Shown here: piece by piece, positions 25,611 through 34,072 of the stretch
Layout: each line of letters begins with the position of its first letter
Position numbering within the stretch: position 1 is the stretch's first letter
Notes under the pieces: generated by a model
Databases searched by the model: none
What the model was told of the DNA's origin: nothing
The model's input: only the letters and a program-made list of their open reading frames with translations
Assembly: GCA_040398465.1 (NCBI GenBank)
Contig: JBBAUA010000011.1
Location: 1 to 64,000, forward strand
Direction: 5' to 3'
Length of the DNA: 64,000 nucleotides
Origin: UBA7672 sp040398465
GTDB taxonomy: Bacteria > Pseudomonadota > Alphaproteobacteria > Caulobacterales > Hyphomonadaceae
Made by a program: the position numbers and the translations under genes

Positions 25611-26660
25611 ATGAAACGCGCGATCGGACTTGGTTGCATGCTAGCGTTCTCCGGTTGCGCGATCACGCCAGCGCCCTCCTCTCCTGACGGGTACATCGGC
25701 GGCGGGGCTGGCGATCTCCGGGTCCTGCTCGACGACCGCTGCCCACAGGCCGCCCCGCCACCGGTCATGCCTGATCGCGGCTCGCCGGACGCTGGCGCAG
25801 GACCGGAAGACTACAGCCTGCCCGGCCTCGCGCTCAGCATGATCAGCAATATCGGGGGCATCGCCTTCGAGTCATTCGGCAACTATCTCAAGCGCGCTGG
25901 CCAGGATGACGTCACCCGCTCCGTCGGCGCCAATGGCGGCCTGTTCTACACCAGCCCAGGCAACGGCGACGTGTCGATCAATCCGGCCATGCGCTGCATG
26001 TACATCGTCCGCAATGGCTACGGTCCCGAACCGCAGGCGCTTGCAGAGACACTGCCGCCGGATCTCCGCGAGATGTGGACGCGGCTCAAGCTCACGCGCA
26101 CGCCCGATCTGTTCGCGATCGGCTACATCGAGACATCAGGCGACATCGGCGGCGGCGCCCTGACAGCGTCGAACGGCGACACAGCCGACACCGGCGCGCC
26201 GGCCTTCTGGAACCCCGCGATCTCCCCGCCCTACTTCCGGCTGAAGCTGGACCGCCTTTACATCAACCGCTTCCAGTCTATCGGCGCAGCACCGACGCGT
26301 GACCTCGCGCTGATCGTGAACTACGGGCTCGCCACGACGCGCACCGTTGCGAACGCCCAGGGGCCTGACGCCGGCGCCCCCGAACTCGCCGCAAAATTCG
26401 CGGTCGGCGGCATCCGCCTTCCCGGGGCGCGCGCAGGCGACTACAAGGACGCGGCGCTGACAGCGCTGCAATCAGGCTGGATGCCCGTGCCCGGCGTAAA
26501 GTCCTACGACCCGCGCGCAACAGTCGACGTCGTCGCCTATGTGGTGGAATTCGCACCCGGCAATCAGATGCTGGAAGACATCGGCGAATACCTCGCCGGC
26601 CCGGACGTTCGCCGCAAGGTGGAGAGCGTGATCAGCGAGACTGCAGGCGGGGGCGACTGA
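25611..26660 (+). CDS. Hypothetical lipoprotein, 349 aa
   Basis: Exported and probably lipid-anchored: MKRAIGLGCMLAFSGC has a lipobox ending at Cys16. The mature region has no family that I recognise. It contains a Gly-rich start, a helical segment LSMISNIGGIAFESFGNYLK near 70, and alternating beta-like segments (DLALIVNYGLATTRTVANAQ, TVDVVAYVVEFAPGNQMLEDIGEYLA). The ATG at 25611 was preferred over 25602 because spacing to the GGGG motif is better. It ends 3 bp before the convergent dxs stop. Confidence 0.7.
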   Translation: MKRAIGLGCMLAFSGCAITPAPSSPDGYIGGGAGDLRVLLDDRCPQAAPPPVMPDRGSPDAGAGPEDYSLPGLALSMISNIGGIAFESFGNYLKRAGQDDVTRSVGANGGLFYTSPGNGDVSINPAMRCMYIVRNGYGPEPQALAETLPPDLREMWTRLKLTRTPDLFAIGYIETSGDIGGGALTASNGDTADTGAPAFWNPAISPPYFRLKLDRLYINRFQSIGAAPTRDLALIVNYGLATTRTVANAQGPDAGAPELAAKFAVGGIRLPGARAGDYKDAALTALQSGWMPVPGVKSYDPRATVDVVAYVVEFAPGNQMLEDIGEYLAGPDVRRKVESVISETAGGGD

Positions 26661-26663
26661 GCC

Positions 26664-28577
26664 CTACCCCACGATCAGCTTCAGCGCCCGCTCATCCCCA
26701 CGCCCCAGCGCCTTGATCGCGCTCGCCGCGATGGAGCGCGCATCCAGCCCCGCAAACTCGTACATCTTCTCCGGGCTGTCATGGTCCTGGAACACGTCGG
26801 GCAGCGTCAGCGTGCGGATGCGGAGCCCCTTGTCGAGCAGGCCGCGCTCGGCCAGCGAATGCAGCACAAATGCGCCGAAGCCGCCCCGTGCGCCCTCCTC
26901 GATCGTGATCAGCACTTCGTGATTCTTGGCAAGCTGCGCGATCAGCGCCTCGTCGAGCGGCTTGGCGAACCGCGCGTCGGCAACTGTCGTCGACAGCCCC
27001 TGCTTGTCCAGCATGTCCGCCGCACGCAGGCATTCCTGCATCCGCGCGCCATAGGAGAGGATCGCAACCGCTGTGCCCTGCTTGACGATGCGGCCCTTGC
27101 CGATCTCCAGCGGCTGCGGATCGTCGAGCATCTGCAGGCCAATGCCCTCGCCGCGCGGATAGCGGAATGCGCTCGGGCGATCGTCGATCGCGTGCGCTGT
27201 CGCCACCATGCGCTGCAGCTCGACCTCGTCGGCCGCCGCCATCAGCACCATGCCCGGCAGCGCGCCAAGGAATCCGATATCGAACGTACCCGCGTGCGTC
27301 GCGCCATCGGCGCCGACAAGGCCCGCACGATCGAGCGCAAACCGCACCGGCAGCTTCTGGATCGCCACGTCGTGCACGACGCTGTCATAGCCGCGCTGCA
27401 GGAAGGTCGAATAGATCGCCGCAAACGGCTTCATGCCCTCAGCGGCAAGACCCGCGGCAAATGTCACTGCGTGCTGTTCGGCGATGCCAACGTCGAAGCA
27501 GCGTTCCGGAAACTTCTCGCCGAACAGGTCGAGGCCGGTGCCCGACGGCATCGCCGCGGTGATGCCGACCACCAGCGGATCCTTCTCCGCCAGGCGGACC
27601 ATCTCCTTCGCGAAGACTTTCGTGTAGCTCGGCGGCCCGGCTTTCGCCTTGGCCTGCTCGCCCGTCACCACGTTGAACTTGGAGACGCCATGATACTTGT
27701 CGTCGGCATTCTCGGCAGGGTCATACCCCTTGCCCTTCTGCGTGACGACATGGACCAGCACCGGCCCGTTCTGCATGTCGCGTGCATTCTCCAGCACGTC
27801 GACCAGCGCATCCATGTCATGCCCGTCGATCGGGCCGATATAATAGAAGCCCAGTGCGTCGAACATGTCGCCGCCCATGTTGAAGTTGCGGATCGAATGC
27901 TCCGCCTTCTTCACGATGCCCTCGATGCCGATCTTCCGCGTCACCCGCTTGGCGAGCTTGCGCACCTTGCGGTAGCCCTTGGACGACACCGTGCGCGACA
28001 GGTAATGGCTGACCGCGCCGACCGGCGGGGCGATCGACATGTCGTTGTCGTTGAGGATGACGATCAGCGGGGCATGCATCGCGCCAGCATTGTTCATCGC
28101 CTCGTAGATCATGCCTGCGCTCATCGCGCCGTCGCCGACAACCGCGATCACACGGTTGTCGCGATCGAGCAGGTCGCGCGCCACGGCGAAGCCGGCGGCT
28201 GCAGACACCGACGTGCCCGCATGGGCCGCACCGAACGGATCGTATTCGCTCTCGTCGCGCTTGGTGAAGCCGGACAGGCCGCCGCCCTGGCGAAGCGTGC
28301 GGATGCGCGAGCGGCGCCCGGTCAGGATCTTGTGCGGATAAGCCTGGTGGCCAACGTCCCACACGAGCCTGTCCGCCGGCGTGTCGAACACGGCATGGAT
28401 GGCGACGGTCAGCTCGACAACGCCCAGACCAGCCCCGAGATGCCCCCCGGTCACCGATACCGCGCTGATCGTCTCCGCGCGCAACTCGTCAGCGATCTGG
28501 CGAAGCTCGGCCTTGTTCCGCCCTTTAAGGTCGGCAGGCGACTGGATCTGGTCGAGCAATGGGGTCGCTGTGGTCAT
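26664..28577 (-). CDS. dxs: 1-deoxy-D-xylulose-5-phosphate synthase
   Basis: First enzyme of the MEP isoprenoid pathway: condenses pyruvate and glyceraldehyde-3-phosphate with thiamine diphosphate. The protein has 637 aa. It shows VWDVGHQAYPHKILTGR, the thiamine diphosphate motif GDGAMSAGMIYEAMNNAG, and NDNDMSIAPPVGA. The transketolase-like second domain includes DVGIAEQHAVTFAAGLA with the catalytic Glu, and the C-terminal domain contains ITIEEGARGGFGAFV. The start at 28577 avoids a six-residue extension with poor spacing. ispA and xseB follow upstream on the same strand in the order xseB-ispA-dxs, a conserved alphaproteobacterial isoprenoid operon. Confidence 0.96.
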   Translation of the reverse strand: MTTATPLLDQIQSPADLKGRNKAELRQIADELRAETISAVSVTGGHLGAGLGVVELTVAIHAVFDTPADRLVWDVGHQAYPHKILTGRRSRIRTLRQGGGLSGFTKRDESEYDPFGAAHAGTSVSAAAGFAVARDLLDRDNRVIAVVGDGAMSAGMIYEAMNNAGAMHAPLIVILNDNDMSIAPPVGAVSHYLSRTVSSKGYRKVRKLAKRVTRKIGIEGIVKKAEHSIRNFNMGGDMFDALGFYYIGPIDGHDMDALVDVLENARDMQNGPVLVHVVTQKGKGYDPAENADDKYHGVSKFNVVTGEQAKAKAGPPSYTKVFAKEMVRLAEKDPLVVGITAAMPSGTGLDLFGEKFPERCFDVGIAEQHAVTFAAGLAAEGMKPFAAIYSTFLQRGYDSVVHDVAIQKLPVRFALDRAGLVGADGATHAGTFDIGFLGALPGMVLMAAADEVELQRMVATAHAIDDRPSAFRYPRGEGIGLQMLDDPQPLEIGKGRIVKQGTAVAILSYGARMQECLRAADMLDKQGLSTTVADARFAKPLDEALIAQLAKNHEVLITIEEGARGGFGAFVLHSLAERGLLDKGLRIRTLTLPDVFQDHDSPEKMYEFAGLDARSIAASAIKALGRGDERALKLIVG

Positions 28578-28607
28578 GCCATATCCCTGTCCGCGCATTC
28601 GGGATCA

Positions 28608-29513
28608 TTAATGGCGGCGGTTGAGTACAAAGTCGACCGTGTGAAGGAGAGATGTCGCCCTCGACCCGAAGGACGCCAGATGTTGTTTCGCCTGGGCGGC
28701 GAGATAGAGCACCCTGTCCTGGGCCCCTTCGACCCCCAGCAAGGACACAAAGTTCATTTTCCCCGCGTCGAGGTCCTTGGAAGTCGCCTTGCCAAGGATC
28801 GATGGATCCCCTTCCACATCTAACAGGTCGTCCACAATCTGAAAAGCCAGCCCCAGGTCATTTGTATAGCCTGAAATGGCATGCCGCTCGGCCTCGGTCG
28901 CGCCGCCCAGCAGCGCCCCGACCTCACCGGCCAGCGTGATCAGCGCCCCGGTTTTCAGTCGCTGCATCCGTGTGAGCACCTGCAGCGGTTCCTCGCCATC
29001 GGCCATCGGGTGCATGTCGATCATCTGCCCGCCGACCATGCCGCGCGCACCCGACGCCAGCGCCAGCCGCTCCACCAGCTTGCACCGCATGGAGGCGTCG
29101 CGATGCGTCTCCGGCGAAATCATGATCTCGAATGCCAGCGCCTGCAGCGCGTCGCCCGCCAGCACGGCTGTGGCCTCGTCGAAAGCCTTGTGCACCGTCG
29201 GCTGGCCGCGGCGGTAATCGTCGTCGTCCATGCACGGCAGGTCGTCATGGATCAGCGAGTAGGCGTGCATGCACTCGACCGCAGCCGCACCGCGCAGCAG
29301 CGCCTTCTCCTGCGCGCCGAACATGCGGCCGACTTCGATGGTGATGAACGGACGGAGGCGCTTGCCCTTGCTCAGCGCGCCATGCCGCATCGCGCGCATC
29401 AGCTGAGCTTCCGGCCCCGACGCAGGCGGGATCAGCTGGTCAAGCGCGACCGTGATGCGGTCCGCCACCTCGTTGAGCCGCTGCTCGAATGCCGGGTTGA
29501 TCGTGTAGATCAC
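28608..29513 (-). CDS. ispA: Geranyl/farnesyl diphosphate synthase
   Basis: A 301-aa trans-isoprenyl diphosphate synthase. It has GKRLRPFITIEVG, the first aspartate-rich motif LIHDDLPCMDDDDYRRG, GDALQALAFEIM, MVGGQMIDM, and the second motif LAFQIVDDLLDVEGD. The chain-length region before the first motif (ECMHAYSLIHDD) fits a short-chain (C15) product. It lies between xseB and dxs on the same strand, supplying C15 precursors for undecaprenyl phosphate, quinones and carotenoids. Confidence 0.95.
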   Translation of the reverse strand: MIYTINPAFEQRLNEVADRITVALDQLIPPASGPEAQLMRAMRHGALSKGKRLRPFITIEVGRMFGAQEKALLRGAAAVECMHAYSLIHDDLPCMDDDDYRRGQPTVHKAFDEATAVLAGDALQALAFEIMISPETHRDASMRCKLVERLALASGARGMVGGQMIDMHPMADGEEPLQVLTRMQRLKTGALITLAGEVGALLGGATEAERHAISGYTNDLGLAFQIVDDLLDVEGDPSILGKATSKDLDAGKMNFVSLLGVEGAQDRVLYLAAQAKQHLASFGSRATSLLHTVDFVLNRRH

Positions 29514-29549
29514 TTGATCACCCTGAATCTTGCCACTGCCGATCGATGA

Positions 29550-29801
29550 CTAAAGATCATCAGCGGGTTCCAGTCCCTTTGCGCCGTCCGCGGCGACCTT
29601 GACCTTCTCGATCTTCAGCTCCGCCTCTTTCAGCCGCTTGTCGCAATACGCCTTCAACGCAGCGCCGCGCTCATAGATGCGGATCGAGTCATCCAGCGGC
29701 ACATCGCCAGCTTCCAGCCTGTGCACGATCTGCTCGAGTTCGCGCAACGCGTCCTCGAAGCTCATGGTTGCAATATCAGGTCCGGCCTCTGCCTTCGCCA
29801 T
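29550..29801 (-). CDS. xseB: Exodeoxyribonuclease VII small subunit
   Basis: An 83-aa protein starting MAKAEAGPDIATMSFEDALRELEQIVHRLEAG in family pattern, then DVPLDDSIRIYERGAALKAYCDKRLKEAE, the XseB coiled coil that binds XseA. The start at 29801 gives the typical length. It is the first gene of the xseB-ispA-dxs unit; xseA is not in the window. Confidence 0.94.
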   Translation of the reverse strand: MAKAEAGPDIATMSFEDALRELEQIVHRLEAGDVPLDDSIRIYERGAALKAYCDKRLKEAELKIEKVKVAADGAKGLEPADDL

Positions 29802-29878
29802 GCCCGCCTCCAAAAGGTTGTGCACCATAGGCGCATCGAGCCATGAGGCAAGCGCGCGCGCTGGAGCTGCAACCCTGC

Positions 29879-30514
29879 CTACCGCTTCTGATAAATCCTG
29901 AACGACCAGTATTTGTCGCCGCCGTCGTGGACGTTCGCCCAGCCGCGCTTCTTCAACTGCGGCCGCAACATGCGGTTGAACCAGCCGTGCGCGGCAAGCA
30001 CCACATCGCGCCCGCCGCTTTCTTGTGCTGCCTGCACCAGCACCTCGGCCGCCTTCGCCGCGCGGCGCTTGGCGTCGCTGACATGTTCCTCGCCGCCGCT
30101 ATGCCCCAGCATCCAGAGCAGGCGTGCAATCTTGTTCCAGTTCTTCGGCCGCATCGGAAAGATGCCGAGCTTCGGCGCAGGCAACGGCGCCTCGTTGAAC
30201 ATTGCATCGTGCTTTACATCGCGCCCGCGCCCGAGCTGGCCCGCCGTCTCGATCGCCCGCCGTCGCGCGCTCGACATGATGATCGCGTCATCGCTGATCT
30301 GGCTCAGCAGCGCCTCGGGGCACCGCTGCCCCTCCTTGAGGGAACTGAGCTCGTACTTCGCCCACCACGCCTTGTAATCCTTCCAGCCCATGGGCGGGCC
30401 TTCCTTGGGAATCACCTGCGGGCGTCCATGGCGCACGACGATGATGCGCCCGGGAGGCGCGGCCTTGGCGGGCCGGTCAGATGGCCGGTCAACAGGTTTG
30501 ACGACTGCGTCCAT
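29879..30514 (-). CDS. Histidine phosphatase superfamily protein
   Basis: A 211-aa protein with the RHG catalytic motif IIVVRHGRP (His29), a second conserved SSARRRAIETA (Arg-containing phosphate pocket) and the late VVLAAHGWFNRML with the catalytic pair histidine. These are the signatures of the phosphoglycerate mutase-like superfamily. It is probably a phosphatase rather than a mutase, but the substrate is unknown. A proline-rich N-terminus precedes the motif. The ATG at 30514 was chosen; longer frames reach 30550. Confidence 0.82.
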   Translation of the reverse strand: MDAVVKPVDRPSDRPAKAAPPGRIIVVRHGRPQVIPKEGPPMGWKDYKAWWAKYELSSLKEGQRCPEALLSQISDDAIIMSSARRRAIETAGQLGRGRDVKHDAMFNEAPLPAPKLGIFPMRPKNWNKIARLLWMLGHSGGEEHVSDAKRRAAKAAEVLVQAAQESGGRDVVLAAHGWFNRMLRPQLKKRGWANVHDGGDKYWSFRIYQKR

Positions 30515-30598
30515 GCGCAAGGGCTTTAGCGCCTCGCGCCAGAAAACCAACTGGCTTGTGTAGCGAAGCCCGGGAACTCCCGGAAAACCGCCCTGGTT

Positions 30599-31783
30599 TC
30601 AGAACGGCGCTACCCGCAGGGCAGCCTTCAGGGCAGTCCGCATGCGGCCAATCGCCGGATCCTCCCCCAGCGCCCGCCGCACCCCGCGCAGCTGCCCGCC
30701 CGTGCTGGTCTCGACCGCCAGTATGACGTCCAGCCGCCGCCGCGTCCGCCCTGCCAGCCGCGACGCGGCGCCGAATCGCCCCTGCTCCATCGCGTGCAGA
30801 AGCCCCGCCGCCAGCGCCCGCGGCCCGCCAGCCAGCCCTGCCGCCGTCACCACGCCGTCGTCGACGGGCGCATAGAACGACGCATAGTGCTTCTTGTAAT
30901 GGTCCTCGCCCGTGCCGAGAACAACCGTCCGAACGCCAGAAGCCGCCGCGCGCTCCAGCAAACGCTCCTGCAGGACCAGCCCCGGCGAGCACGAGGCGAA
31001 CGCAGGATCATACCCGGCGATCCAGCCATGCACCGTCGCGCCGCTGCGCAGCCCGAACTCAGCCGCCGCGATCTTTCCGCCATAGCGGAGGATCGCCATC
31101 ACGCCGCCGAAGCCCTCGCCCGACGCCGATGCGCATTCCTCCAGAAGCCCGCGCGTCCAGCGTGCACTGAGCACGTCGTGCCGACGCGTGCGCGCGAACT
31201 GCTCGCGCTTCCAGGCAATCAGCGTGGCAAGGTCTTCCGGCATCGCTTCACCGAACGTCACCGCTTCCGCGCCAAAATCCTTTTCTCCCTGCCGTGCAAG
31301 GCGGCGCATCTTCTTGAAGTGTTTCGGATGCAGCTCGCGCTGCGCCTCCAGCCACGCGTCGAACCCGCCACGCAGGTCGGCCACCGCTGATCCTTCGCGC
31401 GCACGCACCTTCACGCCGCTCAGGCCCGCCGCGCCAGACCACCCGCTGAATGTGTAGGCCGCAACGCCGGCCCGCCCCAGCGCCTGCGGCAGCAGCGCCC
31501 GATCGTCTACCGCGCCGATTGGCCCGTTCACATCGCACATCGGCGCGCCAAGCGGCCGAGCGAGACCCGACGCCGCAACCTGCATCGGCAGGACAAGCCG
31601 CACACATTCCGCGGCATCGCGCACGAGCAGCACACGCGCATCCGCACGCACGCGCCCGACGGCCTGCGCAAACTCCGGCGTCAGAAATGGATTGTCCAGC
31701 CTTGCATCCGCCACGCACAGCGCTCGCCACGCGCCGACATCAGCTCCGGTCAATTCAGAAGGATGCCTGAGGGAAACCTGCAT
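30599..31783 (-). CDS. GNAT/CelD-like acetyltransferase
   Basis: A 394-aa protein of the 'BioF2/CelD-like' acetyltransferase group (FemAB-like double GNAT fold). Core segments are PFLTPEFAQAVGRV, LHPKHFKKMRRLARQGEKDFG and GGKIAAAEFGLRSGATVHGWIAGYDPAF, then SPGLVLQERLLERA and LGTGEDHYKKHYA. Relatives act in exopolysaccharide and holdfast modification (for example HfsK-type proteins), consistent with the polysaccharide genes elsewhere in the window, though it is not adjacent. The frame may open with a TTG one codon upstream. It is very Ala/Arg-rich, as typical of the host. Confidence 0.78.
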   Translation of the reverse strand: MQVSLRHPSELTGADVGAWRALCVADARLDNPFLTPEFAQAVGRVRADARVLLVRDAAECVRLVLPMQVAASGLARPLGAPMCDVNGPIGAVDDRALLPQALGRAGVAAYTFSGWSGAAGLSGVKVRAREGSAVADLRGGFDAWLEAQRELHPKHFKKMRRLARQGEKDFGAEAVTFGEAMPEDLATLIAWKREQFARTRRHDVLSARWTRGLLEECASASGEGFGGVMAILRYGGKIAAAEFGLRSGATVHGWIAGYDPAFASCSPGLVLQERLLERAAASGVRTVVLGTGEDHYKKHYASFYAPVDDGVVTAAGLAGGPRALAAGLLHAMEQGRFGAASRLAGRTRRRLDVILAVETSTGGQLRGVRRALGEDPAIGRMRTALKAALRVAPF

Positions 31784-31892
31784 CAACCCAACCCGCGCTC
31801 GCGATCCCCTCGCAGCGGGGCTTTCTAACGCGTTGACGCTTAATTCCGGCGCTAGCGGATCGGTCGAATTTTATCGATTGGCGGATCGGCGC

Positions 31893-32822
31893 CTACAGCC
31901 CCTTCCAGAGCCGCCCTTCAGGGCATTCCGCGCCCGGCGCCTGCTTGCAGCCGTGGAGGGTGAACAGCACGGTCTCGGCGCGGCCGATCAGATAGTCCAT
32001 CGGCACATAGCCGACCGCGTCATTGCTCCGGTCTTCCGAGAGGCTCGCGCCCCTCAGCGGCCAGGCTTCCGGGAACTGCGTCGCAAGCCTGCGATGGCCC
32101 GATGGCGCGCGGCTGTCTTCGGAGTTGTCGCGATTGTCGCCCATCATGAACACATGCCCGGCAGGCACCGTGAAGCGGGGCGTTTCATCCAGCGCCATCG
32201 AGTCCGAGAATTCGTGGATCAGATAGGTCTTCGTGTTCTCGCCCTCGCCGGTCGGAATTGTCTCGCGATACTCCGTGGCCGTCGCGATGCTCATATTGTC
32301 GTCGGGCACATAGGTGGTCGTCCGCACGCGTTCGCGGGACACCTCCGCGTCGTTCAGGAACAGCCGCCCGCCCTTCACCTCAACAGAGTCCCCCGGCAGG
32401 CCGATCAGGCGCTTGATCATCACCTTGTTGGTGTCGAACGGATGCTGGAACACGATCACGTCGCCGCGCTTCGGCGTCGAGCCGAACCAGCGCTCTTCCG
32501 GATTCTTCCCGTCATCGCCGATCACCATCAGGCCAAGCCCGAACGGGATCGAGTTGCGGTTGTAGCCATAGGCGAACTTCGCCACCGCCACCCGGTCGCC
32601 GACCTGCAGCGCCGGCACCATCGATTCCGACGGGATCGAGCGCAGCTCGTAGACGAAGGTGGAGAACACCAGCCAGAACGGCACGAAGATGGCGATCGTC
32701 ATCGCCGTCTCGCGGAACTCATGGAACAGCTTCTTCTTGAAGCCCGGCTTGGCCTCGGCCCCAGCCTCAGCTGTGGCGGCCGGCTGGCCGTCTGCCGGCC
32801 GCTCAGTCGAGGTGTCGGTCAT
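31893..32822 (-). CDS. lepB: Signal peptidase I
   Basis: Cleaves Sec signal peptides on the periplasmic face. The protein has 309 aa with one membrane helix near 39-58 and a Pro/Ala-rich N-terminus. The catalytic Ser is in RSIPSESMVP (Ser67) and the Lys in MIKRLIGLPGD (Lys137). Later boxes are GHVFMMGDNRDNSEDSR and a final YVPMDYLIGRA. It starts at ATG 32822. In many alphaproteobacteria lepB is followed by rnc-era-recO; here recO is far away, so the order is not conserved. Confidence 0.95.
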   Translation of the reverse strand: MTDTSTERPADGQPAATAEAGAEAKPGFKKKLFHEFRETAMTIAIFVPFWLVFSTFVYELRSIPSESMVPALQVGDRVAVAKFAYGYNRNSIPFGLGLMVIGDDGKNPEERWFGSTPKRGDVIVFQHPFDTNKVMIKRLIGLPGDSVEVKGGRLFLNDAEVSRERVRTTTYVPDDNMSIATATEYRETIPTGEGENTKTYLIHEFSDSMALDETPRFTVPAGHVFMMGDNRDNSEDSRAPSGHRRLATQFPEAWPLRGASLSEDRSNDAVGYVPMDYLIGRAETVLFTLHGCKQAPGAECPEGRLWKGL

Positions 32823-32916
32823 CTACAGGTCCCTGGGGCCTTTTCGGGCGCGAAAAGGCCCACGCAGCCGCTTCCGCAATTACGAGGGGGTATACGTTAT
32901 GTCTCCGCCCCAGTCG

Positions 32917-33969
32917 TCAAGACGCCCGCCTGTAGAGGGTTGTCCCGCCATCCTGTATGGACGTCACCTGCCCGCGACGCTTCAGGCAGTTCAGGTGCGC
33001 CATGGTCTCGCCGGTGGCCATACCCAGCACGTCCGGACCGATTGCCCGGGCAAAGACCGCCCCGAAAAGGTCCACCGCCCGTTTCGGCGTATCCAGCCGC
33101 GACAACAGCCGGGACAACGCCGTCTCATGTCCCTCAATGAGCGAATCCAGCCGCTTGTGCGCCCCGTAGAACGGTTCGTTATGGGCGGGTAGCACCAGCA
33201 CCCCCTCCGGAATGGTGTCTTTCAGCTTCCGGCACGAATTGATCCAGTCCGAAAGCGGGTCGGCCTCGGGCTCGGTCGGGAACACACTCACATTTGACGA
33301 GATGCGGGGCAGGATCTGGTCGCCAGCGATGAACACGTTCAGCTCAGGACACCACAGGCAGGCATGCTCCGGCGAATGCCCACATCCCGTGACAATCCGC
33401 CACGTCCGGCCGCCGATCGAAATCGCGTCCCCGTCGCTCAGCCGGTTGAAGGCGTCGGGCAGTTGCGAGACCGCCTTACCGAACCCGCCGAACTTGTCGA
33501 CATAGACGTCGATCTGCTCCTGCGTCCAGCCGGCGGCGCGATAGAATTTCACGCCCGCGTCCGGCGCCTCACGCCCCGTGTCCGCCACCAGCATCCGGCA
33601 CGTCACGTATTCCAGCCGCGAGATCCAGAGATCGCACTGCCACTTCTTCGTCATCCACCCGGCCAGTCCGATATGGTCGGGATGCATGTGCGTGACGATC
33701 ACGCGCTTTACCGGCCTGCCCTGCAGCTCCTTGTCGAAGATCGTCCGCCAGTGGGCCTTGGTCTCGGAGTTCGGGATTCCGGTGTCCACCACCGTCCACC
33801 CGTCGCCATCCTCCAGCAGCCAGAGATTGATCCACTTCAGCGAAAACGGCAGCGGCATCCGCACCCAGCGCACGCCGGGCGCCACCTCCATCGTGGTTCC
33901 GGGCTCGGGCGGCTCCGCGAATGGATAGTCATAGCGAACCCGCTCGGTCTTGCCTTCGAAGCCATCCAT
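32917..33969 (-). CDS. Metallo-beta-lactamase-fold hydrolase
   Basis: A 350-aa MBL-fold protein with the zinc-binding THMHPDHIGLAGW (HxHxDH), a later GHSPEHACLW histidine, and FIAGDQILPRIS (Asp ligand). VVDTGIPNSETK near 62-73 supplies the beginning of the fold. An extended C-terminal helical region (LDSLIEGHETALSRLLSRL, then GMATGETMAHLNCLKRRGQV) resembles beta-lactamase-associated winged-helix-type tails in glyoxalase-II-like relatives. Substrate unknown. The ATG at 33969 gives a sensible N-terminus; a longer frame reaches 34092 inside the kinase gene. Confidence 0.85.
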   Translation of the reverse strand: MDGFEGKTERVRYDYPFAEPPEPGTTMEVAPGVRWVRMPLPFSLKWINLWLLEDGDGWTVVDTGIPNSETKAHWRTIFDKELQGRPVKRVIVTHMHPDHIGLAGWMTKKWQCDLWISRLEYVTCRMLVADTGREAPDAGVKFYRAAGWTQEQIDVYVDKFGGFGKAVSQLPDAFNRLSDGDAISIGGRTWRIVTGCGHSPEHACLWCPELNVFIAGDQILPRISSNVSVFPTEPEADPLSDWINSCRKLKDTIPEGVLVLPAHNEPFYGAHKRLDSLIEGHETALSRLLSRLDTPKRAVDLFGAVFARAIGPDVLGMATGETMAHLNCLKRRGQVTSIQDGGTTLYRRAS

Positions 33970-34072
33970 GCGCGGGCCTTTCTGGTGTGCGACGCCGCGA
34001 GTGTAGCCCCGAACCCACCGGCCACAACCCGGCCCGGCGCCCGCCCGCACGCAAATCGACGCTGGACCGCGA

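Noticed and set aside
26781..28823. 680-codon plus-strand frame
   Set aside because: It is antisense to dxs and ispA; the encoded sequence is His/Arg-rich with no domain.
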